From GCA-2716945 sp964342835 (lineage in GTDB: Bacteria > Pseudomonadota > Gammaproteobacteria > GCA-002705445 > GCA-002716945), in the NCBI GenBank assembly GCA_964342835.1, contig CAYFGJ010000069.1, forward strand, positions 1-5,616: 5,616 nucleotides of DNA, given 5' to 3'. This document shows, piece by piece, positions 1-5,616 of the stretch. Position 1 is the first letter of the stretch, and every line of letters begins with the position of its first letter. Both the position numbers and the translations under genes were made by a program. Under the pieces are notes generated by a model. It searched no databases. It was given only the letters and a program-made list of their open reading frames with translations, and had not been told where the DNA came from.

Positions 1-630
1 CTCATTACTAATGAAAGACAGACAGTATTATCTGATATTAATTTAACAATTAAAAAAGGAGACATAGTTGCATTGAAAGGACCGTCAGGAAGTGGAAAAA
101 GTACTTTATTAAATATTATGTCTGGATTAGATGTTCCTTCATCTGGTGAAGTGCTTTTTCAAGACAAGATGATAACTAAATTTAATTCAAACAAAATGAC
201 AGAATATAGAAATAAAAATATTGGTATAATTTTTCAATTTTTCAATTTATTACCTGACTTCAATGTTCAAGAAAATATTTTGATGCCTTTATTCATATCA
301 GGGCAAAGGGATGTACCTAGTAGATTATATCATATCCTTGATGAACTTAATCTTTCGCATAAAATTAACTCTCCAGTTAATACACTTTCTGGTGGAGAAG
401 CACAAAGAGTTGCTATTGCTAGAGCTATTATTAATGAACCAGATATTATATTGGCTGATGAGCCAACGGGTAATTTAGATAAAGTAAATTCAAATGATGT
501 AATTAATTTACTCATATCAACCTGTAAAAACATTAATACTTCACTTTTTTTAGTCACACATGATAATAATATATTAGATAAATTTGATATTATATTAACT
601 TTAGATTCAGGAAATATTGAAACAAATTGA
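1..630 (+). CDS. lolD: LolD, ATP-binding subunit of the lipoprotein-releasing ABC transporter (5' end missing)
   Basis: Cytoplasmic ATPase that drives the Lol inner-membrane complex, which extracts outer-membrane lipoproteins and hands them to LolA. The frame is open to the left edge, so 209 residues are visible and about 20-25 N-terminal ones are missing (family about 230). Counting the first codon as 1, it shows Walker A GPSGSGKST (27-35), the Q-loop glutamine at 79, signature LSGGE (129-133), Walker B ending in D153-E154 of ADEPTGNLD, and the switch histidine H187 in VTHD. The stretch QFFNLLPDFNVQEN after the Q-loop closely resembles LolD (QFHHLLPDF in E. coli) and favours it over FtsE or MacB. 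The TTG at 73 is internal, since LolD-like sequence (TVLSDINLTI) precedes it in frame. A lolC/E/F-type permease gene is expected just upstream; no lolE-like gene follows on this strand. Confidence 0.9.
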   Translation, partial: LITNERQTVLSDINLTIKKGDIVALKGPSGSGKSTLLNIMSGLDVPSSGEVLFQDKMITKFNSNKMTEYRNKNIGIIFQFFNLLPDFNVQENILMPLFISGQRDVPSRLYHILDELNLSHKINSPVNTLSGGEAQRVAIARAIINEPDIILADEPTGNLDKVNSNDVINLLISTCKNINTSLFLVTHDNNILDKFDIILTLDSGNIETN

Positions 631-632
631 TG

Positions 633-671
633 TAAAATAATTAGTAGATCATAAAAATATTATTTATTTTA
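633..671. terminator. A/T-only inverted repeat between convergent lolD and DUF2062 genes, possible bidirectional terminator
   Basis: TAAAATAA (633-640) is perfectly complementary to TTATTTTA (664-671). The stem can be extended to 14 positions (633-646 with 658-671) with one T-T mismatch and one G-T wobble, leaving an 11-nt loop. It begins 2 bp after the lolD stop, in the spacer between two convergent genes, which is where a shared terminator would lie. A T-rich stretch follows on the plus strand (about 680-709), though it belongs to the 3' end of the DUF2062 gene. The stem has almost no G-C pairs, so it is weak and could be chance in such AT-rich DNA. Confidence 0.35.
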
Positions 672-688
672 GATCGTTAATTTGTCTT

Positions 689-1195
689 TTAATTATTTTT
701 TCTTTTTTTGAGTTGATTGTATAGATATATTTTCCATATTATATGCATGACAATATATCCTAATATAGATGTAAATATTCCTATTATCAAACATCCTAAG
801 ATTAAAGGTTCCCATATATTAGAAAAAGCATTTGAAATCCATTCAGTACTTAGATTGAATTCTTCATATTGAGGGTTTGTTCCAAGAATATAGTTACCAA
901 ACACATAGGCAAAATACATCATGGGTGGCATAGTTATTGGATTAGATATCCAAACACCTAACAGAGATAATGCAAAATTAGCTCTGAACCATATTGAAAA
1001 CAATGCAGCTGGTATCATTTGGAAAGGCATTGGCATCCACCCCCAAAAAAGTCCTATAGCTGTGGCCGAACAAAACGATTTTCTATTAAATTCCCATAAT
1101 TCTTTATGTAGCAATGGTTGTCCAATATATCTTAATATTCCATATTCTTTTACTACACCTTTATCTGGCATATATTTTTTAAAGAACTTCTTCAT
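689..1195 (-). CDS. DUF2062 family inner-membrane protein
   Basis: A 168-residue membrane protein of unknown biochemical function. It begins MKKFFKKYMPDKG, the typical DUF2062 opening, followed by a cytosolic-looking segment (LHKELWEFNRKS, 30-40). Three hydrophobic stretches follow at roughly 42-70, 74-104 and 130-154. The first two carry the family hallmarks GLFWGWMPMPFQM (48-60) and WISNPITMPPMMY (82-94). The C-terminus is basic (LKKRKNN). DUF2062 genes often sit between lol genes and lpxK/msbA in gammaproteobacteria, so a role in envelope assembly is a context-based guess only. Here the gene is inverted: convergent with lolD and divergent from msbA, so it needs its own promoter. The ATG at 1195 fits the family start; no Shine-Dalgarno sequence is visible upstream. 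Confidence 0.88.
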   Translation of the reverse strand: MKKFFKKYMPDKGVVKEYGILRYIGQPLLHKELWEFNRKSFCSATAIGLFWGWMPMPFQMIPAALFSIWFRANFALSLLGVWISNPITMPPMMYFAYVFGNYILGTNPQYEEFNLSTEWISNAFSNIWEPLILGCLIIGIFTSILGYIVMHIIWKIYLYNQLKKRKNN

Positions 1196-1253
1196 TTAAT
1201 TTATTGTCTAACCATAAAATAGAGATTTTTAACTTGTAAATGTTTTATTATCG

Positions 1254-1259
1254 TATAAT
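1254..1259 (+). promoter_or_regulatory. Candidate -10 box of the msbA-lpxK-kdsB operon promoter
   Basis: A perfect TATAAT lies in the 98-bp spacer between the divergent DUF2062 gene and msbA, 34 bp before the msbA ATG, which would give a leader of about 25-30 nt. The hexamer at the 17-bp position upstream (AACTTG, 1231-1236) is a poor -35 match and there is no TGn extension, so the call rests on the -10 box and its position. On the minus strand the overlapping hexamer 1255-1260 reads TATTAT, a 5/6 match that could serve the DUF2062 gene. TATAAT by chance is fairly common at this base composition. Confidence 0.4.
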
Positions 1260-1293
1260 ACTACATTTCTTTGACATTATTGTTAAATAAATC

Positions 1294-3066
1294 ATGCGAG
1301 AAGATTATTCACCCAAAAAAGGTTCTCATATATACAGAAGACTTTTAGGCTACACATTACAATATAAAGTTATATTTTTTGTAGCTATTTTTGCAATGGC
1401 AATGTTTGCTGTTACTGATACGGCATTTGCGGCAATGATAAAACCTTTACTTGATGGAAGTTTTGTTGAAAAAGATCCTGAAACTATACGCATGTTTCCT
1501 TTATTCTTAATTTTATTGTTTTTAGTTAGAAGTATTGCAGGTTTTACATCTACATATGGTATGGCATGGGTTGGAAGAAATGTAATAAAAAACATTAGAA
1601 GAGAAATGTTTACCAAATTGGTAAATACACCAACAAGCACTTATGATTTTTCTTCTTCAGGAGAATTGATATCAAAACTTACATATGATACAGAGCAAGT
1701 AGCAGAAGCAGCTACTAAAGCTTTAACTGTTTTAGTTAGAGACGGTTTAACTGTATTAGGATTATTAGGTTTAATGTTTTATCACAGTTTTTATTTATCA
1801 TTAGGGTTATTAATTATTGGGCCTATAATAGCAATTTTTGTAAAAATAATGAGTTCAAAATTTAGAGATATAAGTAGAGATATACAAAAGTCTATGGGAT
1901 TTATAACCAATGTTGTTCAAGAATTAATAGAGGGACATAGAGTGGTCAAAATATTTGGAGGCGAAAGTAGTGAAAAAAAATCTTTTGAAAATGTAAATGA
2001 GAATAATAGATCTAAGCATATGAAATTGGCATTAATTCAAGGTATTAGTATTCCATCTGTACAATTTGTAGTTGCATTATTTTTGTCAGCAATTATATAT
2101 ATAGTAACTACTGATCAATTTTTGGAAACTATTAGTGTTGGAACATTTATGTCATTTATTACTGCAATGATATTAATGTTTGCACCCTTAAAAAGGCTAG
2201 CAGAAATTAATGTTGTTTTACAAAGAGGAATAGCTGCAAGTGAATCTATTTTCCGTCTTATTGATTCACCTTCTGAACGAGATAAAATAAAAGATAAAAA
2301 TACTATAACTACTAGTGATAATATTAAAAATTTCACGACTATTGATTTTAAAAATATTAATTTTGGTTATAAAACCGATGAGATTGTACTTAAAAATATC
2401 ACATTTAATATAAAAAGAGGTAACACTGTTGCAATAGTTGGAAAATCAGGTAGCGGAAAATCAACGTTAATGAATTTAATACCTAGATTTTATGATTTAG
2501 ATTCTGGAGAAATATCACTAGATAATAATAATATTAATAATTATACATTGAAGGATTTAAGAGATCTAATAGCATATGTAGGTCAAGATTTGACATTATT
2601 TAATGATACTATAAAAAATAATATTGCGTATGGGTCGTTAGAATCTAAATCTATGGAACAAATCCATTCAGCAGCTAAAAGTTCAAACGCTCTTGAATTT
2701 ATTGAAAAATTTTCTGAAGGGTACAATACCATTGTTGGAGATAATGGTGTTTTATTATCTGGTGGCCAAAGACAACGAATTGCTATTGCTAGAGCCATTT
2801 TAAAAGAAGCACCAATTCTTTTACTTGATGAGGCAACGAGTTCATTAGATTCAGAATCAGAAAAATCTATCCAAATTGCTATTGATGAATTGCTAAAAAA
2901 TAGAACTACCATTGTTATAGCACACAGATTATCAACTATTGAAAATGCTGATGAGATATTAGTTCTTGATGATGGTAGAATAGTAGAACGAGGAAAACAT
3001 AGAGAATTGCTTAGAAATAAAGGAGTCTACTATAATCTTCATAAAATACAATTTCCAGCCAGTTGA
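1294..3066 (+). CDS. msbA: MsbA, lipid A-core ABC exporter (flippase)
   Basis: Homodimeric half-transporter in the inner membrane that flips lipid A-core from the cytoplasmic to the periplasmic leaflet using ATP. The 590 residues match the usual length (about 580). The N-terminal half is the six-helix type-1 exporter domain (TM1 about 25-47, TM2 about 68-92, then hydrophobic stretches near 145-188 and 250-300). It has MsbA-like landmarks: IKPLLDGSF near the end of TM1, TYDTEQVA, and FGGESSEKKSF. The nucleotide-binding domain is complete: Walker A GKSGSGKST (383-391), Q-loop Q431, signature LSGGQ (488-492), Walker B D512-E513 in LLLDEATSSLD, and H-loop H544 in AHRLSTI. Neighbouring lpxK supports MsbA over other exporters of this class. 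ATG 1294 is the first plausible start; no Shine-Dalgarno sequence is visible. It is the first gene of the operon. Confidence 0.95.
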   Translation: MREDYSPKKGSHIYRRLLGYTLQYKVIFFVAIFAMAMFAVTDTAFAAMIKPLLDGSFVEKDPETIRMFPLFLILLFLVRSIAGFTSTYGMAWVGRNVIKNIRREMFTKLVNTPTSTYDFSSSGELISKLTYDTEQVAEAATKALTVLVRDGLTVLGLLGLMFYHSFYLSLGLLIIGPIIAIFVKIMSSKFRDISRDIQKSMGFITNVVQELIEGHRVVKIFGGESSEKKSFENVNENNRSKHMKLALIQGISIPSVQFVVALFLSAIIYIVTTDQFLETISVGTFMSFITAMILMFAPLKRLAEINVVLQRGIAASESIFRLIDSPSERDKIKDKNTITTSDNIKNFTTIDFKNINFGYKTDEIVLKNITFNIKRGNTVAIVGKSGSGKSTLMNLIPRFYDLDSGEISLDNNNINNYTLKDLRDLIAYVGQDLTLFNDTIKNNIAYGSLESKSMEQIHSAAKSSNALEFIEKFSEGYNTIVGDNGVLLSGGQRQRIAIARAILKEAPILLLDEATSSLDSESEKSIQIAIDELLKNRTTIVIAHRLSTIENADEILVLDDGRIVERGKHRELLRNKGVYYNLHKIQFPAS

Positions 3067-3071
3067 AAATT

Positions 3072-4097
3072 ATGAATCTTTTTATTAATAATCTATTAAA
3101 TGGATTATGGTTTCATAATCAAAACAAATTATTATTAGTATTTTTATTACCTATTTCTTTTTTATATTTTATTTCAATTATTACGGTAAAATTACTTTAT
3201 CGTTTAGGTATTCTGAAAAGATATGTTTCCAAATTACCAATTATAATTATCGGTAACATAACTGTAGGAGGTAATGGCAAAACACCTATAACAATTTGGT
3301 TGACAAAATATATTACTGAAAAATATAAAATTAGAGTTGGAGTAGTGTCATCAGGATACAATTCTCAGACTACATCTCCTGTTTTAGTAAATAGCAATTC
3401 AACAACAAAAGAAGTTGGTGATGAAGCAATTGAATTATATCAAGCACTATCTAATATAGCGATTATTATAAGTGGTGGAAACAGGATAGATGCAACAAAA
3501 AAATTAGAAGAATTAAACAAGTGCGATCTAATAATACATGATGATGGGATGCAACACTATCGATTAAAATCTAATCTTACTATAGAAACAAACTCAAAAA
3601 ATTCTAACGAAGTAATGAATTTAATTTTACCTGCTGGCCCATACAGAGATTTTAATATTGGCTCATTTTTAGAAATGCATAAGAATTATATTACAGTATC
3701 TTTTAATCAGAATGATAATAAAAATATTTATTCATTTAGTTATGATTTATTAATATGGGATTCTAAGACTAATAATGTGATTGAATTAGAAAAAATCATA
3801 AAATTATCTGAAAATTCTATAAATTTAATTACATCAGTTGCAAATTCTGAGAGAATTTTTAATATGCTTAAAAAATATTTTACTACTATCAATCATAGAT
3901 CTTTTCCTGATCATTATAGATATAACGATGAAGATGTGAATTTTAAAAATAAAAATTTAGTAATTACAACTATGAAAGATTATGTTAAATTATCTGAATT
4001 AACAGATAATCAATTATATGTTTTATCTAACAAAGTTACACCTAACAATGAATTTATTAATTGTTTAGAAAAGCATCTAAAAGAATTTTTAATATAA
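3072..4097 (+). CDS. lpxK: LpxK, tetraacyldisaccharide 4'-kinase
   Basis: Membrane-associated kinase that phosphorylates the 4' position of tetraacyldisaccharide-1-phosphate to give lipid IVA, the acceptor for Kdo. The 341 residues fit the family (about 330). A hydrophobic N-terminal anchor (about 20-43) is followed by the unusual Walker A GNITVGGNGKT (61-71), VGDE (D117, E118), DDGMQHYRL (157-165), LPAGPYRD (186-193) and PDHY (H281). The GDE aspartate and PDHY histidine correspond to the catalytic dyad described for Aquifex LpxK. Departures from the family are SSGY (93-96) instead of SRGY, TMKD (300-303) instead of TEKD, and loss of the usual DGxRxFGNG stretch before LPAGP. I prefer ATG 3072, 5 bp after the msbA stop. 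A TTG at 3063 overlapping the msbA TGA would add three residues. Neither start has a clear ribosome-binding site. Function is probably retained. Confidence 0.92.
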   Translation: MNLFINNLLNGLWFHNQNKLLLVFLLPISFLYFISIITVKLLYRLGILKRYVSKLPIIIIGNITVGGNGKTPITIWLTKYITEKYKIRVGVVSSGYNSQTTSPVLVNSNSTTKEVGDEAIELYQALSNIAIIISGGNRIDATKKLEELNKCDLIIHDDGMQHYRLKSNLTIETNSKNSNEVMNLILPAGPYRDFNIGSFLEMHKNYITVSFNQNDNKNIYSFSYDLLIWDSKTNNVIELEKIIKLSENSINLITSVANSERIFNMLKKYFTTINHRSFPDHYRYNDEDVNFKNKNLVITTMKDYVKLSELTDNQLYVLSNKVTPNNEFINCLEKHLKEFLI

Positions 4098-4098
4098 T

Positions 4099-5616
4099 AT
4101 GGCTACTAAAATAATTATTCCAGCACGTTTAGATTCATCAAGACTTCCAGGAAAACTATTACTTAAAATTGGTAATAAAACATTATTAGAACACATCATC
4201 TGCAGATCAAAAAAAATTAAAAATACAACATTATTTGTCGCAACTGACAATAAAAAAATAGAAAATATTGCAAAATCACTAGATGTTGAATGTTGGTTTT
4301 CTTCTAAGAAATTTGAGAATGGAACACATAGGATTAGTTATTTTACAAATACTAAAAAATTTAAGACAAATGATATAATAATTAATATACAGGCAGATGA
4401 ATATAATTTTTCTATACATGGTGTAAATAAATTAATAAAATATTTATCTTTGAAATCCTCACATGCTGTCGCAACTTTGATTTATCGTGATTCAATTAAA
4501 AAAAATTATAATAATATTAATAATGTAAAAGTTATAACAGATAAAAGTAATAATGCTTTATACTTTACTAGGCAGAAATCGCCACTTAATTCTATTAATA
4601 ATTTTTATACACATATTGGTATTTATGGATATAAAATTAATGCATTAAAAATTTATGATAAATTAGAAAAATCAAATTATGAATATAATGAAAAACTGGA
4701 ACAATTAAGATACATTTGGAATAATATCCCAATTCATTGTATATTATTAAATAAAAACCAATCAGTTAGTATAAATACAATAGAAGATTTAAATATCCTA
4801 AAAAAAATGAAAAAAATAATTACTATTACAGGTGCAGCAGGCAATATATCATATTCACTAATATTCAGATTATTATCAAACCCTGTTTATTCCAATGATG
4901 TTAAGATTGCATTAAAATTATTTGATATTTCACAATTTTTACCTACATTAACAGGTATAAAATATGAGGTGGAAGACTGTGCTTTTCCGTCACTTAATTC
5001 TATTGTTACTACGGACAGTGCTGAAGAAGCTTTCGCTGACAGTGATTTAATTATAATGGCTGGTGCAAAACCACGATCAAAAGGAATGCAAAGATCAGAT
5101 TTATTGCTTGATAATGCAAATATATTTAAAGATCAGGCTAAAATAATTAATAATAATTCAAAAAAAACTGCAAAAATTATTGTTGTTGGTAATCCAGCAA
5201 ATACAAATGCGCTAATAGTAAATCAATTTACACCTAATATTCCAGATGAAAATATAACATCTTTAATGTTATTAGATCAAAATAGGTCAAAAAGTATTTT
5301 ATCTAATAAATTAAATTGTTCTGTAACTTCAATTTCGAAATTAGTAGTATGGGGTAATCATTCAACGACACAATTTCCAAATATATATAATGCATTTGTA
5401 AATGATAAATCTGTTAGTGATTTAGTAGAAGAAGATTGGATAAAAAATGATTTTATCCCTAGAGTACAGAATAGAGGTGCTGAAATAATACAACATCGAG
5501 GTAAATCGAGTGCCGCATCAGCAGCATCAGCTATATATGATCATATAAATATTCTTATAAATGGTTCTAATGATTGGGAATCTATAGGTACAATGTCTAA
5601 AGGAATTTATGATATT
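4099..5616 (+). CDS. kdsB: KdsB-malate dehydrogenase fused reading frame (3' end missing); KdsB is the N-terminal half
   Basis: The frame is open for 506 codons from ATG 4099 to the right edge. Residues 1-236 are CMP-Kdo synthetase, a cytosolic enzyme that makes CMP-Kdo from CTP and Kdo for transfer to lipid A. Family motifs are PARLDSSRLPGK (8-19), ATD (48-50), QADE with metal ligand D100, ALYFTR (153-158), HIGIYGY (172-178) and LEQLR (200-204). Several conserved positions differ: QADEY for QGDEP, GTHR (75-78) for GTER, SPL for IPW at 161-163, and INTIEDL (225-231) for VDTPEDL, so N226 replaces the second metal ligand (E. coli Asp235). At 237 the protein passes without a linker into malate dehydrogenase. 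The start is 1 bp after the lpxK stop, so the gene is in the msbA-lpxK operon. Identity of both halves is secure; whether they form one protein is not. Confidence 0.82.
   Translation, partial: MATKIIIPARLDSSRLPGKLLLKIGNKTLLEHIICRSKKIKNTTLFVATDNKKIENIAKSLDVECWFSSKKFENGTHRISYFTNTKKFKTNDIIINIQADEYNFSIHGVNKLIKYLSLKSSHAVATLIYRDSIKKNYNNINNVKVITDKSNNALYFTRQKSPLNSINNFYTHIGIYGYKINALKIYDKLEKSNYEYNEKLEQLRYIWNNIPIHCILLNKNQSVSINTIEDLNILKKMKKIITITGAAGNISYSLIFRLLSNPVYSNDVKIALKLFDISQFLPTLTGIKYEVEDCAFPSLNSIVTTDSAEEAFADSDLIIMAGAKPRSKGMQRSDLLLDNANIFKDQAKIINNNSKKTAKIIVVGNPANTNALIVNQFTPNIPDENITSLMLLDQNRSKSILSNKLNCSVTSISKLVVWGNHSTTQFPNIYNAFVNDKSVSDLVEEDWIKNDFIPRVQNRGAEIIQHRGKSSAASAASAIYDHINILINGSNDWESIGTMSKGIYDI
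4800..4807 (+). other. A8 homopolymer at the KdsB/malate dehydrogenase junction
   Basis: Eight consecutive A residues follow the last recognisable KdsB residues (NILKK) and run into the ATG of the malate dehydrogenase part. A second run of seven A (4810-4816) follows the TG. In the sequence as given the frame reads through. With one A fewer, the KdsB frame would read CTA AAA AAA TGA and stop at a TGA overlapping the ATG as ATGA. The site is thus either the fusion point, a slippage site, or the position of a one-base error. Confidence 0.7.
4807..5616 (+). CDS. mdh: Malate dehydrogenase, NAD-dependent, cytosolic-like type (C-terminal half of the fused frame; 3' end missing)
   Basis: Catalyses malate/oxaloacetate interconversion with NAD in the TCA cycle, in the cytoplasm. 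In fused-frame numbering the segment starts at M237, exactly where a free-standing enzyme would start (MKKIITITGAAGN). It shows the dinucleotide-binding loop GAAGNI (245-250), D276 at the end of strand beta-2 (favouring NAD over NADP), and the active-site loop GAKPRSKGMQRSDLL with R326 and R332. R326 is the oxaloacetate-binding arginine that separates malate from lactate dehydrogenases. It also has GNPANTNAL (N365 in GNP), LDQNR (D393, R396) and WGNHS (H421). The D393-H421 spacing of 28 and R326-D393 spacing of 67 equal those of cytosolic malate dehydrogenase. 270 residues are visible of about 325-330. ATG 4807 could be its own start, but no Shine-Dalgarno sequence lies at a proper distance. 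The catalytic set is intact. Confidence 0.85.
   Translation, partial: MKKIITITGAAGNISYSLIFRLLSNPVYSNDVKIALKLFDISQFLPTLTGIKYEVEDCAFPSLNSIVTTDSAEEAFADSDLIIMAGAKPRSKGMQRSDLLLDNANIFKDQAKIINNNSKKTAKIIVVGNPANTNALIVNQFTPNIPDENITSLMLLDQNRSKSILSNKLNCSVTSISKLVVWGNHSTTQFPNIYNAFVNDKSVSDLVEEDWIKNDFIPRVQNRGAEIIQHRGKSSAASAASAIYDHINILINGSNDWESIGTMSKGIYDI

Noticed and set aside
330..557. Minus-strand open frame inside lolD, and similar ones at 1350-1640, 2115-2336 and 2583-2912 inside msbA
   Set aside because: All are antisense to well-supported ABC transporter genes and show no recognisable domain or start signal.
73..630. LolD starting at the TTG at position 73
   Set aside because: The same frame is open to the left edge and already carries LolD-like sequence before this codon; a start there would remove the first beta strands just before Walker A.
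631..688. Small RNA or attachment site in the lolD/DUF2062 spacer
   Set aside because: The repeats (the hairpin arms and a doubled AGATC) are short, A/T-rich and explained by a weak terminator or by composition; no tRNA or integrase is nearby.
921..1199. A 92-codon plus-strand open frame
   Set aside because: It lies wholly antisense to the DUF2062 gene, whose family motifs are clear; the product resembles no family I recognise.
1271..1276. Perfect TTGACA hexamer upstream of msbA
   Set aside because: It ends 17 bp before the msbA ATG, so its -10 box would fall on the start codon; no TATAAT-like sequence is there, and transcripts would lack the start.
3063..3071. TTG start for lpxK overlapping the msbA stop
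   Set aside because: It is possible but adds only three residues (MKI); ATG 3072 is the stronger codon and fits the family N-terminus, so TTG is kept only as an alternative.

Overview
The window is a very AT-rich piece of a Gram-negative genome (about a quarter G+C by eye) that carries late steps of outer-membrane biogenesis. The gene set lolD, DUF2062, msbA, lpxK, kdsB is a recurrent gammaproteobacterial neighbourhood. The low G+C, Lys/Asn/Ile-rich proteins, near absence of Shine-Dalgarno sequences and very tight gene spacing suggest a streamlined or host-associated gammaproteobacterium. The exact lineage cannot be read from the sequence.

Layout: (1) 1-630 (+) is the 3' part of lolD, the ATPase of the lipoprotein-release transporter, cut by the left edge. 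(2) 631-688 is a short convergent spacer with an A/T-only hairpin. (3) 689-1195 (-) is a DUF2062 membrane protein, the only gene on the minus strand. (4) 1196-1293 is a divergent spacer with a perfect TATAAT box. (5) 1294-3066 (+) is msbA, the lipid A-core flippase. (6) 3072-4097 (+) is lpxK, the lipid A 4'-kinase. (7) 4099 to the right edge (+) is one uninterrupted reading frame. Its first 236 codons are KdsB (CMP-Kdo synthetase), and from codon 237 it is an NAD-type malate dehydrogenase, cut by the right edge.

How the genes work together: LpxK phosphorylates the lipid A precursor, KdsB activates the Kdo that is then added to it, and MsbA flips the finished lipid A-core across the inner membrane. 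LolD powers release of lipoproteins to the same outer membrane. msbA, lpxK and kdsB are almost certainly one transcript (5 bp and 1 bp gaps). Malate dehydrogenase is a central-carbon enzyme with no known role in this pathway.

The most unusual observation is the KdsB-malate dehydrogenase junction. No stop codon separates the two, and the join lies in a run of eight A residues. With one A fewer, KdsB would end at a TGA overlapping the malate dehydrogenase ATG (ATGA), a classic coupled gene pair. The frame may therefore be a genuine fusion, a transcriptional-slippage site producing both forms, or a one-base sequence/assembly error. The KdsB half also differs from the family at several active-site motifs, including Asn in place of the second metal-binding Asp, while the malate dehydrogenase half keeps all its catalytic residues. 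No RNA genes, mobile elements, CRISPR arrays or long non-coding stretches were seen.
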